From assembly GCA_027574665.1 (NCBI GenBank), contig CM050657.1, positions 17,475,700 through 17,539,699 on the forward strand: a stretch of DNA of 64,000 nucleotides, written 5' to 3'. Within the stretch, counting starts at the first letter, position 1. Each line of letters starts with the position of its first letter. The notes below the pieces were generated by a model that saw only the letters and a list, made by a program, of their open reading frames with translations, had not been told where the DNA came from and did no database searches. Shown here in pieces: positions 27,063 to 40,209 of this stretch. The translations under genes were made by a program, and so were the position numbers. The DNA is from Rhynochetos jubatus (taxonomy: Eukaryota > Chordata > Aves > Eurypygiformes > Rhynochetidae).

Positions 27063-29988
27063 TTATTCTCTGAGTATACTTGCCTTAGCTTTCAGCAGGC
27101 AGCACACTGTTAAAGGAGCATAGGGATGCAAACAAGAAAACCTTGAAAACCTTGTCTGTAGGGCTGGAGCCTGATTTTTCAGTTTCAGCTTTCTGCAAGC
27201 AACTGGATGCTTCTTGCTCTTATGGGCCAAGTATTTATGGGGAAAATAGTTTTGTTTGTCTAAGGCTGGATGGGATTAGTACGGAAAAACATGGGCTCTA
27301 AACCTCAAAATGGGAATTTAGCATGAAAAAGTTTATTTTCCCCCCTGAAAATACTTTAAGAAAGGTTTGGGGTTTTTTTCCATTTCATTTTGCATCCTCA
27401 GCTAACCCCTGCCCTTGAGGGGTCTGTGTGACCATTGCTGATCATGACAGCTCTCTGCTTCTGTACCAGCTTCTCACTTCCAGTATCTTGCCTAACTAGT
27501 GCTGGGGAGGGGAATGTCTTTTGTTTTTCACAACAGAGGCTCTTCTGAGTCTTGAAGGAGCTACTATAACTGAAAATAGTACTATTGTGTGGACATCCTT
27601 AAACCTGCAAGGGTCCTTCTGCATTTTGCTGTGGAAAGATGATGAAAAGCTTGATACTTTTACCCTGGTGATACTCCACTTTGAAGATGTATTTATCTGA
27701 ATATTGATTGAAAAGCAGAGCATAAGATCTCAAAATCAAGCTACTCTGAACAGCAAAGCTCCTGTGAACCACTTGGAGCTAAACCCGTGGTGTTTTTCTC
27801 AACCTTGCCACAGAGGATGAGGAGAGCTGGGAAGCCTGTTACACTCCTGCTGCTGCCCCTGGGCATAGCCGTGTTTTGCCTTAGCTGTCAGCTTATCTTT
27901 GTGAAACAGAGATACTGCATGATTTTTCCTTTTTTTTTTCTTTATTTAAAACTTAAGGTTGTTCATATATTTAAGTCTTTTATCTCCCTACTGATAACTG
28001 GCATAACAGAGCCTGCTGATGTTGTCTCTCTCAACATATACTTTAATAGATTTGACCCACTTGTCATATTCTTGGAATCACAGCCTGCGTGTTTTAACAA
28101 GACCACTTTGGAAATGAGCTAATGAGACATACGGGGGATTTGCACAGATACAGTGGACTTGACACAGCTGCGTGGCGTGAGAGCTTTAGGAACACGGAGA
28201 GTAGCTCTGTAGTGCTTGAAATGTACATCGCGGCAGGGCTGGACCTATTTAAAAATCACCAGAGGTCTTGCTAGTTAACTTCCCTTTCATGTAACAGAAA
28301 AAAAAGGTTGAATGAGTCATGTGAAGTCAGCCATGAGATTAATATAGACAAAGATGTCATATCCTCATGCATGCAGCTGTGAATGGCATATCTACTTTGC
28401 CATCTGCAGATTAAATGGACATAGTGTCTCAGTGGCTGCTGCAGGGCTTGGTATAACTCAGTTATCATCAGGCAGATTTCCTGTTGCCTAATACCCAAAC
28501 ACAATAGTTGTTTAGCGTCAGACTCTGGTTTCTGGAGTATTTTCAAAACCCGCCAGCCACAGTATGTAGTTTTATAACACCACCACCGTTAACTAATTGC
28601 ACTCACTTGCAGAATTATGAAACCCGAGAGGATAATTTGGGGTATCATGAGTATATCTTTGTGAATTTTTCATAGACAGTTTATACTTTAGCTGATACTT
28701 AAAATGAGAATATTTTCCTGCGTATCTGTTTGCTCTAATTTGTTTCCTCCTGGTAATTTGGGGCTTTCTTTTCTAACAATTAGAAAAACAACATTCTGTT
28801 TAATTACAATGTTTACAGAAACAGCTTTTTTCCATATTGCAAGTTGTAACAAGTTTTGTGTCAATTAACCTCTATATTTGCAAAGACACATCTGTATTGA
28901 CCTTTAAGTATCATTCATTCCACTTACAAATTGGACAGTTCAATGTGAGTGCTTGATTTATAAAAAGCATTTAAGGACGTATTATGTTAAACTCGCAATT
29001 AATCTTGATAGGAAAATGCTGTAACACTCTCCAATCATTCTGGTATTCTGCTCATGGCTGATATCACTGAGCAAGTTTATCTAGATTCTTCATCAAAACT
29101 TATTTGTGAGTTCATTCCAAAAGGCCAAAGCTGGGAGAAAAATCTGTGCTCTTCATACTGAAATCTTTGATGCAGTCACGTAATTCCCATTTACTTCAGT
29201 GAGTCACCCATGTGCACAGAGATGAGAATTCTCCCTTGTTAAGGCTTTAAAGATTTCCATGGGAGTTTGCTTCCTTGAATATTTTATTTTCAGCTTTGTT
29301 ATGGTAAGATGATTTTTCTGACATTTCACTGATCACAGAGCAGCTGGCCCCATAAAAAATAAAGCACACACACAAAGAAACAAATGACTGGGTGTCTGGG
29401 GGAAAATGTGAGTTCTGTGTCTGAGCTGCAACAGATTGTCATCATTAAAACAAAGCATCAGCACATGCTGGAATGATGGGCATTAAAGAGTGGAAGCACT
29501 TTCTCAGGTTGAAAGACAAAAGAAAGGTGGTACTTTAATTAAGCCATTGTTCATTTAGGGAGTATCACTTAGCTCTGATCACTGTTTAAATTCTAAAATA
29601 ATGGTGTAAAATACAAAGAATATAACTAGAAACACTGTAAGGCATACTTGAATTAACTGTACAAATTGCACTGTCCCTTACTGCAAATCTAAATGTATCG
29701 CTGCACATACCTGCCAAGCTTGGAGCACTCTAAAATCAAAAAATATAGATGCTTGTCCATGTCTGGGGGTCTCTGTCAGAGAAGTACTGAAATCCAAATT
29801 TAAAACTGCAATAAAGCCAACCCCAGACATAACTGATTTCTATTGTGATCTCTCTTCCGTCTCTGTAGTGTATTTATAGCAGAAGATGGTCCTTATTCTG
29901 CATCCCCACCACACCCCTTTGCCAGTTCCTACCAGTGTCTTTGCTTCTGAGAGACCAGGCAGGTGAGAGATGGAGGGGTCTGTAGTTA

Positions 29989-30048
29989 GGTGCTGGAAGG
30001 AGGCTTGGAGCTGGAAAAGGTCATGGAAAAGTTGGGTGCTGGAAGGAG
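29989..30048 (+). repeat. Purine-rich imperfect tandem repeat
   Basis: GGTGCTGGAAGGAG occurs at 29989 and again at 30035, with a related GGAGCTGGAAAAGG at about 30007 in between. The whole segment is strongly purine-rich on the plus strand. Confidence 0.65.
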
Positions 30049-31149
30049 AAGGACCTGTTGTTCCAACTCTGACACTAGTGGAAGAGGGTGAGCTCTATCA
30101 ACTCCCAAAGACTTCCTGATATAGGAAGAGACATACATAAAAGAAATGGCCCATGAAGGGCAAAACATCCAGCCAATGGTATTGGGTTGGAAACTAGTTC
30201 ATTCCTTCCCCAAGTCCCTGAGGTTTTTATTAAATGCTTTCTCTTCTGAGTTTTCCATTTGTTTTCTATTTCTATTCAATTTCTTTATTTGTTTCTGCTT
30301 ATCTCTATTGTGTGAGTCATCATGCTATTAAATGCCCTTATTAAGGAAAATGAATAATCTCCTTGAAGTTACATATATGTGTCTCTGTTCCCTCCACTTA
30401 CGGTTGTTTTCTCCCTGGTTATTGGAAATTAAAGGCCAGAAAATGGGTTTGGCATGGAATCTTCATATGAATTTTTTTTAGGTTTTCTCTTAAAAGCTTT
30501 TTAATCAAAAATTGGAACTAAACCCCAAATTACTTCTACGTTTTCAAAAGGAATAGGTCAGCACTCTGGGTTTATATCAAATGTTACACTTTCGGAAACA
30601 AAGAATTGTAACCAAGTTGAATAAAAATGTTCTTAGGAGGACAGCATCCTGGCCGCTGGCCCAGGCAGCTGCATTGTTTCTCCTGGGGCCGGGTTTCTGG
30701 GCAGTCAGAAGTAATGCAGAATCTGTAAACCAAAACTTCAGAGCATAACGATGGAACTGAATGTGCTGTCGTGCGGGGATGATTTCTTTCATCCTTTTTC
30801 AGCAGCTTTCCTCTACTTGCTTTCAGTCTGCTTCCCTCTTTGCCATTCACTTTTTTTCCCCTTATTCCCTTTTCCCTCGTCTCTCAAAACTCACTTCCCT
30901 GTTCCCACCCCGTTGCCTTCACTGTTCTCGTGTCTTTATCCTTGCAGTGATGCACTAACGTGACCAAATACTGGCAAAAATTTGCAGGAGGACATTTCCT
31001 GCAGAAAGTCAAGTCGTTTTCAAGGCAGGCTTAAAGCATTATTACTCCTGCACAACCAAAAGAAATGGATGCATACCTTAAAACATGTTTCCTTGTTGAT
31101 TATGTGGTTTCTTAGCTGGAGCCTCACAAAGCCAATATGAATTTTGCTC

Positions 31150-31492
31150 ACCAGTACAGGGGGATGACCCCTGCCCTGGTCCTGCTGGCCATACTGTTCT
31201 TGATGCAGGCTGGGATGTCATTGGCTTCTTGACTACCTGGGCACACTGCCGGCTCATATTCAGCCGACTGTTGACCAACACCCCCAGGTCCTTTTCCACC
31301 AGGCAGCTTTCCATCCGCTTGTCCCCAAGCCTGTAGTGCTGCAGGAGGTGGCTGTGGCCCAAGTGCAGGACCTGGCAATTGACCTAGCTGAACCTCGCAC
31401 AGTGGCATTGGCCCTTTCATCCAGCCTGTCCAGATCCCTCTGTAGACCCTTCCTACCCTCAGACAGATCAACACTCCCCCCAGCTAGGTGGT
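31150..31492 (-). mobile_element. CR1 LINE fragment, C-terminal part of ORF2
   Basis: Read on the minus strand, this segment translates to the typical end of the CR1 reverse-transcriptase polyprotein: a run reading VEKDLGVLV, then NMSRQCAQV, then (one frame over) MASRTRAGVIPLY. The DNA also carries the well-known CR1 stretches for the C-terminal 'key CR1 histidine/leucine' block and the block that reads CTGGACAGGCTGGAT on the minus strand. At least one frameshift splits the reading frame near 31210, so it is dead. The fragment is cut at both ends: the ORF2 5' part is missing, as usual for CR1, but the 3' UTR with its terminal octamer repeats is missing as well, which is unusual. Identity to CR1 looks high by eye, so it is one of the younger repeats in this window. 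Confidence 0.9.
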
Positions 31493-33224
31493 TTGAGAGG
31501 CCTTGGAGTGGTCTCGTGGACTTCTGGAGCTTGCCCCTTTCTCTACAGACAGCTATCAGGGAGGGGTCTTTGTTCTACTTTTAAATTCTGTTGACTACTC
31601 TGTCTTATCAACCAAGGAGAAGAAATGGGAAGATGTATGTGTGTGATGAAATATTTAGTCTTTTAGTACTAACAGCTCACAAGATACATAAACCATAATT
31701 TATTTCTGTTTACAGTAATTCTGCTGGAAGTATCCTGCTAATCTACCTAATATATGTAAGAAAATGCAGACATGCTAAGATTTTTTTTTTTTTATGATGA
31801 CTATTTATCTTCACCACAATATTATGAAGCAACAAGAAACAGTCTTTTCCAGGAACTAGGTGTCCTATTTATTAAAGACAATGCCTCATGTTATCTGTCA
31901 AAGCCCTGGGTGACCTTTTTTGAAGAAACTTGAGTGACGTAGTCTTCTTACAGGCTTTAGGTGCAAAATTTTGTCACTTTTCCAGATGAGGTTGTATGAG
32001 ATACTATACACGTGTATTGCTGAATGAAAAACATCCTTTGGCTGATGCTCTCATAGGAGCTATAGGGCCAAGCGCAGCTGACAAAACAGGATTGCTTAGG
32101 GTCAGTGGAGCAGCAATATTCACAAAACAATCCTTTCTCAGGCCTGACGCTCAAGGGAGCATGTCTCAGAGGTGAGCCTGGGGACTAATTTTCCAGATTT
32201 CCAGGGAGTTAAAAATCTAGGGTGACTTAGGTCTTTTGGCTTCATGACAATAGTCCCCCACATTCCACCCGCAGCCAGGTTCTTGAGGCAAAAATTACCT
32301 TTCCCATTGCCTTTTTCCCTCTGCCCCCAGTGGCCAGCAAACCTACAGCGATTGTTTTGTAACCGTATTTAGCTTTCAGTTTGCTTCCACTCCGCTCCTG
32401 AACAAAGGATTTATGACCCAAAAGCTGATCAGTGTGTTTTCCCACTTGCAACTCTTGGCTTTAAAAAACCCAAACAACTTATCCTTGCAACATTACCTTT
32501 TTTTCTCTGGAAGTGTTTCTTCCCACTTGTTATCCCCAGGTGGATGTAGATTAGCCCACCGTCTCCTTCTGTAATGGTTTTGCGTGTGTTGTGACAGTGA
32601 CATTACCAAAGTGCATTTTCATGCTCAGACACTTAAAGACTAATGTGGGTCTTCACAGAATAAAACTTTAGAAAATGAGATCTAACTTTTCCCCCCTCTC
32701 ATCTGAAATAGGAACTGGTTAGCTGATGCAGCAGTGACTTTTCTTTAGGCAAGAACACTCTCAAGGCAGACTAAAGGAGCCAAAGGTGTTTAACCCCCAA
32801 AGCTGGCAGGGAGGCAGGCTCAGAAGTGGGGTCTGCACTCCCCACTTCTAATTTATGGTTCTCCCGTCCTTCACAGTTGTGATACAAATAGGTGTGCGGC
32901 TAAAAACGGAAATGTGAATGGGCCCCAACATGAAGGAGATGAGCAATAACAACGTGCTTGACTCACTGAAGTCTGCTGCGTGTTTTTAAGTTTACTGGAT
33001 GCTCTTCACTTGGCTTCAGTATATAACATAAAAAAATAAAACCTATTAATACTTTTATTTATACTACTTCTTCAAATCTGAGTGGGCTGAGAAGCCATAA
33101 GCACTCAGGTTTGCCCAGGATTACCCCGGCATAAATTATGTGCATGTATCAGAGGTATGAGAATATCACGAGTTCATTTAAATTAATGTTATTAAAACAA
33201 ATGGAAAATTGATTTTTGGTAATA

Positions 33225-33325
33225 GAGGGCTTGATTTACGCTAGCTTAACTCCATTGACTTTGGTGGATTTGCCTCTACTTCACTTTGGTATAAATCAGG
33301 GGAATACCAAGTCCAGGAAGTGTAA
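33225..33325. repeat. Ancient repeat with TTGACTTTGGTGGA and TATAAATCAGGGGA blocks
   Basis: The segment reads CTTAACTCCATTGACTTTGG, then ACTTCACTTTGGTATAAATC, then AGGGGAATACCAAGTCC. This is close to a recurrent sauropsid repeat pattern (taACTCCATTGActTcaaTGGa...gaTTtACaccgGTaTAAaTCAGaGGAgaAtc). It is the longest of several copies of this motif family in the window (see findings). I cannot name the family. Confidence 0.4.
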
Positions 33326-35204
33326 ACGCTAAGACCAACTGAAATATTTACTGACTCATGTCTTACCCCATTCAAAGCAGTAGAAAAGGTATTTCTTGTG
33401 ATTTATTCTACTGTAATGCAGACAGTGTCCAGGAACAGCAGAAGTAATGATGAGCTGTTTATTGCAGCATTTGGCCTTAATAACTAATATCATGCTAACA
33501 CAAACATAATTACAAATTCAAATTGAGCTTAGATTTAAAATATTCTTAAAGCAAAAAGCAGACATGGATATTGACCATTGACACACAGAACTGGTTCCCA
33601 ACCTCAGGGTGCAGCAGTGTGCTAAGGTCTGAAGTCACTCATGGACCTGACTGGAGTCCTTCCTCCCCCTTTTTTGAAGTGCCTTCTTACTGCTCCACAA
33701 GTGAAAATTTAATGGACCTTCTTTCGTTTGCCTTTGTGACGAGAAGGAAGCACTTCCATTAATGACACTAAGAATAGGATTTACTGTAACTTGGCCTCAG
33801 ATGGTATTTGTGGTTCCCACACATCCTGTAACAATATGCTTTCTAAACTTAAACAGATATTGCCACACTGACTGTTATAGAAAAGCAGAAGGAAGATGAT
33901 GAAGCAGCTCCTCCAAACCATCTTTTCTTTCCTGAGGTAAATTTATTGGGCTCACGTTCAACACCTCGGCAAGGAAAAAAAAGCCCCAATATGTGAGGCA
34001 GGCTGTGAGTGTATTTTACCAGTGCGTCTGCAGCAGGCTGATTTCCTACAATTAATTACTGATATGAGGAGTAAAGTAGAAAAATGGATTTTATAGCTGG
34101 TTTTTCACTCTTGGTGGTAGTATTATCTGACAAAGGCACAAATACCGTCTTCAGGTCTGCCTTTCCCATTCCTTGGCCAAACCTCCCCCCCATCTTCATC
34201 AATTCCCCTGGCAGTTGCATCCTTTAGCAGCTTTCTGCTGATCACTTTGCACACAACCCCCCAAGCTGACGTTCCTCTGGGGTAGCTCCATCACCGATTG
34301 ATGAATTGGCAGTGTTCAGCTCCAGCTGGCGGTCAGCTGCCTCTGCTCCTTGACCTCTTGCCCGAGGCTGCCTGTCGACCTGTCAGTCATGGGAGATATT
34401 TTTTGTGAAGTCAACTCTTTAAGTAATTAAGGCTCTATATGTAGGCAGGCAGAGCATCTTGCATGGTGCTTGGGCCAGCTAAAACTTCTTTTACCCATTA
34501 CCAGCCTCTGAGTAAGCCAGTCCTGCATAGAATCGATAAATACCATCCATCCATCATCCCCTGTATGGCTTAGGAGTGTAATTTCATGAGCTGCCTGTGT
34601 GGGAGAGAAGTGTGAGAAGATGCTGCGTCAGTGTGTGGGCTGCAAAAGGGACAAAGAGGTGACTTAGAATTTATACTGGAAATAGAGAGTGAGTAATAAT
34701 GTGCCCACCACGGACCTTTCTTCTGAAGGAATACGCAAATGAAAAATGACTTGAATGATGGATTTAACTACCAACTGCAAATGAAGCTGGGAAGCTGAGG
34801 TGTGAGCCAGCCCTTCGGCAAAATACGGTAGCAAACAGGCCTAAACGACAAATTGAAATAACACTGTATGTGAGGCGGGTGAAGTTGTGTGACTTGGAAC
34901 TTAGAAAGCTTCTGTGTACCTGCTAGGTTTTTTTTCCTTTCTCTGTGGTGCTTTCCTATAATTAATGGAAGCACTGTGAGACTAAAGTGACATGATGCTC
35001 CAGAATTGAAACCTGAGTCCTGAGGGATTTCTTAAGATGAATCCAGACCAGAATGCTGTATCCACAGGGCTGTGGGAAAGGGATTGGTGCTTGTGCCTCG
35101 GACCTTAGAGACGGGTGGATATGAAACAGACCACCAGATCAGACTCTTCAGAATTTGGAGGCATTGTAAATAGGGCTCATAGCCAAACATTAGTGCATTA
35201 TAGC

Positions 35205-35225
35205 AAAAAAAAAAAAAAAAAAAAA
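35205..35225 (+). repeat. A(21) homopolymer
   Basis: Twenty-one A residues follow GCATTATAGC. No AATAAA-type signal precedes it within the expected 10-30 bases and I recognise no parent transcript upstream. It is therefore called a simple repeat rather than a retrocopy tail. Confidence 0.9.
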
Positions 35226-38200
35226 GGCTTACCATGCATGCATGAAACAGAAAACAAACTGCTAGGGAAACAGAGAGACTATATTTGAGCTGGTGGAATG
35301 ATCTATCCTGACATGTTATTTATCAGCTGTGGTCTCCTGAATTTGCCTGTGCAATTCTCCAGCATTCATCACTCCAACTGAAGCAGGTTTTTAGCTAATT
35401 CATGCACGTGATCTGGAGAGACCATTCCTTTATTTTTCCTGTTGCCATTTGGGGTCAATGGGATAAAATCTTTTCTGTCCATTCTTACGCAGCTTCCTGC
35501 TTGAGATCCTTACAACTCCAAAGTCAGTTGGGTGAAAAAAAATTTTTCACCCGTCCCCTTCATTCATTTCCGAAGAAAGGCATGAAATATAATGCCAAGT
35601 GCTGCCTTCCTAAAGAATGTCTAAAATTCCTGTGAGACAATGCATTGTTTCAAAACAAAGCTATTTCAGGCAATTCTATCCTCATATGTACAAAACTATT
35701 CATCTGAGACCCTTTTTTCCCAGCACAAATATTCTTGCTCTGGGGTTTTATCTTTTAGAAAGAAAAAAGAAAGTGTTTTGGAAGATCAGTTTCATATTGT
35801 TACAAGTTAAAATACAACAAAACCGGATCCTGCAGAAGTTCAAACCAACTGCCATTCTTGCTGTCTGTGTCTAGTCAAAGCCAGCGCAGTCCCTCTGGAA
35901 CATCTTTTACAGAAGTTGTGTATTTGACAGTCAGCCTCTGGTGGGTTTTTTGTCAAAGGTTACCAGGAATCCTGAGCCATGCTTAACTTTTAAAGGGCAA
36001 GCATAGCGGGTTTGGTTTTACACACTTTAGGGTCTTACATGGATCTTGGTGTGATGAGAACTACCCCCAGAACTGCCGAATGTGTCCATGTCCCTGTCTC
36101 TGTGCCAGCTTTCCCAGGGTATTGGCATTGTGTTTATTGCTGTGGTGTGACTGGCAGGAGAGAGAACCAAGTACTGGCCTGTTGCAAGCCATTTTCTACC
36201 AGTGAGGATGTGGCCTATAGACTTCTATGAACAAAATCACGGACCTGGAAGGTTATGAGCTCTGTAGAAGCATTTTCATTTCCAAAGGAAATAATTTTTG
36301 GAAGGCAGATAGGTTTTCACCAAGTAGAGAGCCTCAGCTGCTGTTTTATGTACTCTCCCCATGCATGAATTCATTGTGGGCTTGAACGAGGAAAACCTCG
36401 CTGATGCCCCCACACTAAAAGACAGAACGAGCTCAAAAGTATGGATAAGCAATGATACTTTAATTTCTTCCACTTTTTTGCAGAAAAGAGGCCTTCAGTT
36501 CGTTAGCATTCTTTCCCTTCCCAGCACCATGCCTGCTCACTGAAATTAGACTATTTCACTAGCCACTGCGTTTGACTCCACTCAAGTCATGGGTCTGGTT
36601 TTGCACTGGAACGTAGATACTCACAGAGCAAGAGCAGGACGCTCCGGCACTAAGACATGTAACATGTTCTCTGGGAAGTAAATTGTAGGTGTCCTACTAG
36701 ATAAAGATTTAAAGATGTTCCTTTTTGTTTCAGTGCTGATGGTAACATGGAAGAAGATAGTTTTTAGCAGCCGTTGGTAATAAGCTAGTTTGCAGTGCTA
36801 TCAGAAATATGGGCTTTTTTTGAATCAACAGCAAAATCTCCAGAAACATCCTTTCTTTAGAAATATCTGTTAAACAAAACCAAAAAGTGGAAAAAGAAAA
36901 TTAGCAACCGCTATCGCACTAAACTTTAATGTACAGATACTGCTTTCTGAGAGCTATCGTTAGAGCAAAATTAAAATATAGCTGAGATTTTTCTAAATAA
37001 AATTGTCAATGAAGATAAAAAGTTTTTATGTTGACAGTAAAGCAAATGATTCTTTCCACGCTGTTGAGGTTTTGTAATGGTGCAGTATATCTGGTTGACT
37101 TATGGCACGCTAATGACAGATTAACAGCTGCAGGAGAGACGATCGCTCTGGGAATCGCTCTGGAGCAAGCGAAGCTGACGACCTGTGGGCAGGGGCTGGA
37201 TCTGAAGGCAAAAATAGGTGGAGGATTTACGCAAGGCTGCACATCAATGACACCAAAAGCAGATTAGGAAAAGCACTTACAGATGAGAGTAGTGGTTCCT
37301 AGGGTGGGGGAAGCCCCGTGCTGGAGGTTACCTCTTGGAACTGCAGGAACTGAGAAGCAGCAGCGCGGTCAGTGAGCTTGGCGTTTTCCATAGGTTAGGG
37401 GAAGGCACGCACCAGCTGCAGTAACAACAGTTGCTGGTGGTATGAGGAAGGTTAAACAAGAATTAATGGTCTAGATCTGGATAAAGTCATTTTTCCTTAA
37501 GCTTACTGACAACAGCTATCACATTGGCTATTTTCATTCTCTAGACCTCACCGAAGGAATTAATTTTCCTTGTTTTATTTTTTAAGCAAGTAGTGAGGAG
37601 GAAAAATCAGTCTCTTTGGTGGCCAGCTGCCCTGCCACAGCAGAGCTGTGCCAAGGTGGGGGCCGCTACACCATTGTGCCATGCTGGGTGCGAATAGAAG
37701 AGGACTGGATGCCGGTGCGTGCCCTGAATAAGGGCTGTTCCTGTCACTGTGTGATGGGACAATGCCAACAGGAGCCTGCTTCCCTGGAGTTGCTGCAGCG
37801 CAGCCCCCTGTACTGGTGTACATAGGAATGGGGATTGTAAAAGCAGTTCGACTGTGACAAGAGAAGGCGCAGGGAATGGGAAAGCAATCCCACCTTGATT
37901 TCGGCTGGCATCCTCTTTGCAAAGAGTAATAATTCTACACAGATGTTATGAAGCTTCAGTTGTAGATCAGGGCAGCGTGGATGGGCACGTGTGCAGCTTT
38001 TCCACCACCGTGTGGGGAGCTGGTCAGGCACAGGCAGGAGTCTGGGCTGACCCAGGTGGACGAACATATTATGTCACCTAGGTACATGCTTCAGTAAATG
38101 CTGCCTCTGATAGTGCCTCAAGATGTGGCCCCAGGCAGTGAGCATCAGGGTCTTGGATAGACCTGAGCTGTCCAGCGAATCTGGGGGTGCACAGCAGAGA

Positions 38201-38828
38201 GAAGAGCAGCCCCACTGTGCAGCTGGCTACCGGCTCCTTGGGCACGGTCAGAGCACAGCTCTTGCCCAGGAACCGTTTGGCTACTGGTGTCCACAGGCTG
38301 CAGCGTTTTAATGCATTGCTAGCATGTTTAGCCAGCAAAAATGTCCCTGGAACCAGCCTGGAGTAGCTATTTCTTTGGGTGTTTCTGTGAAAAATTCACT
38401 TGGGGAGAAGGGGTCATGATAGAGGAATTTTTCTCTTCTCATCGCCCAAAACTGGAGACCCTGTTCCTGCTTTAGGGTGGAGAAGGCTCAGAACTCAGCT
38501 GGTCTGGCAGAAGGAGGAGTTCTGCTGTGCTGGGTAGATGCTGGCCTGTCCTGCTGCGCTCAGGGTTGCTACATTTCCTGCTTGGGTGATGTAAAATGCA
38601 GAAAAGGCTTTGGAAAGTTGCACTTTTGGTGGAAACACACATTGGATTAAAAATTCACTCTAAAGACCTCACTAATCTACTATTATTTTTATCTTTCTGA
38701 AAGAGTGTTTGGTAGTTTGCATTTGGAATTTGTGTTACTTGTTGGAAATGAGGAACAGAACAATTTGAATTATCATGGTTTGAAGTGGAGCAGGCATCCC
38801 TCTGCTTGGTACCTCCGTTGTAAGACGA

Positions 38829-38844
38829 TGGCGGTGGTGGTGGT
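38829..38844 (+). repeat. (GGT)n short trinucleotide repeat
   Basis: GGCGGTGGTGGTGGTT. Similar short trinucleotide runs, with CCT units, lie at 878-891 and 55373-55386. Confidence 0.75.
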
Positions 38845-39625
38845 TGCACATTTTATCTGATGCTCTTCGTTGTAAACAAATAGACAAAGAGGGGCTGATG
38901 TGGTGCAGCAGCAGAAGCCATTCCTTGCCTTTATGTCCTCTGTGCCCACAGTAAGTGGAGAGAAAGGGAGTGTGAATCTTTGAGCCATAACTTGAGCACA
39001 AGTCTCCAAATGTGCTGGAGCTGCTCCCTTCATTGTACAGTGCTCAGTTACAACCTTGTCTGAGGACAGGGACCATTGGCAGCTGTACCAGGTCCCCCAC
39101 TCCTTAGTTCCCGAGTCCTGAATTTCATCACTTTTAGCAAAGACCATGTGTTAACTCTTCAAAAGTAGCATAACTTGGAGACCTTTGGGTGCCTCTGGAA
39201 CCACTGTCTGTGATATCTCCAAGTGAATTCAGGTTATCTTCAACATTTAATTAGACTAGTTATTTCATCAGGGAGGAAGGAGGAAAAAAAGCAGAACACT
39301 TAGAAAAGAACAGCTTTTCCTTGGATTGTGACATCTGAATAATTTAAAGAGGTTTTGAGAACTCTGCTTTATTTTAATTAGTTTCTGAATCAGTTTCTGC
39401 TTTGCCTATTCTTTCTCCCCCCTCTTTGTACTGTTTATTTTTGATGACATCAGCAATCCTGGGAAAAAAAAATAAAAAGGAAGCAAATTAACTTGGTTCA
39501 AGCCACATCAGCACATCCCTTGGAAGATCACAGCAGTCAGCTCTAAAAACTGGGCTTATGCTGAAAGAAAATGAGGAGCTCAGAGGGCTGAAAAATGTAC
39601 TTACCTATTTATTAACTACATCTAT

Positions 39626-39690
39626 CTTTATTATTTTTGTATGACACCAGAAAGCGTTCCTGGCACTTCACAGATGTGCACAAAGGACGT
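39626..39690 (+). repeat. Ancient interspersed repeat remnant
   Basis: TTTATTATTTTTGTATGACA is followed by CCTGGCACTTCACAGATGTG and CACAAAGGACG. This order resembles the old sauropsid repeat with TTATTATTTGTATTAC, then 'GCctaGgcgcTgtACAaA', then 'CAgAacAAAGAGACgg'. That element type often runs straight into the AGTCCCTGC...GAGCTCAC block seen at 5196-5280, so the two remnants may come from one family. Confidence 0.33.
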
Positions 39691-40195
39691 GAGGTGGACT
39701 GCTGTGGCACTCTGTTAAGGTCACTCTGCATTTACATCTGCCAAGCCTAGAACAAAGTCCATTCTTTGACAAACTCAGCCTAAATAGGTACTGTCCAGGA
39801 GAACAACAGTGGAAGAAATGAGCCGTGTAGCTGTGATTAACGCTGTGATTAGGGAATATCACTTTAGTTTCAGAAGACTTTTTTTCAGGAGAATGGAGGG
39901 AGTCAGGGTGAAGGAGATGGTGGTCACAAAGATCTTAAGCAGAGACATGAGAAGAAAGAGATCCAGCTACCCAAACGTGAAGGACAGAGACCCGATCAAC
40001 CGACTGATCTTGACCACAGTGTCACTTAGTTGCAGCTATGTGCCATTTCGAGTAGGATGAGTTGTCCCCTTTGTACGTGGGCACTGCTATTTGCAAAGTT
40101 AGGTTGCCCATGTAAAGAGCTACCCTTTGTGGGTGCAAGGAAAGGAGTGACTCTTGCTTCTTGGAAATCTGGAGGCTACTGAAGTTGATACAACC

Positions 40196-40209
40196 ATATA
40201 TATATATAC
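40196..40209. repeat. (AT)7 microsatellite
   Basis: A short pure AT run. A similar short run lies at 54306-54316. Confidence 0.8.

Larger units (their letters stand above)
14561..31149. other. Non-coding AT-rich DNA, no gene seen
   Basis: Mostly unique AT-rich sequence with homopolymer runs (A at about 18465-18477, T at about 18935, T at 24797 and 26892), the tandem duplication at 22331, palindromes at 24461 and 27038, and old repeat motif copies near 19606, 23304 and 29184. A strong isolated acceptor (TTTGTCCTTGCAG, ending at 22470) precedes an open frame to 22701, but no donor or polyadenylation signal completes it. No young transposon copy is visible. Confidence 0.55.

Noticed and set aside
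31078..31474. Two overlapping minus-strand frames of 94 and 108 codons
   Set aside because: Both are frames of the decayed CR1 ORF2 fragment, not independent genes.
35040..35225. A(21) run considered as a retrocopy poly(A) tail
   Set aside because: There is no AATAAA-type signal in the 30 bases before it, no recognisable parent sequence and no obvious target-site duplication.
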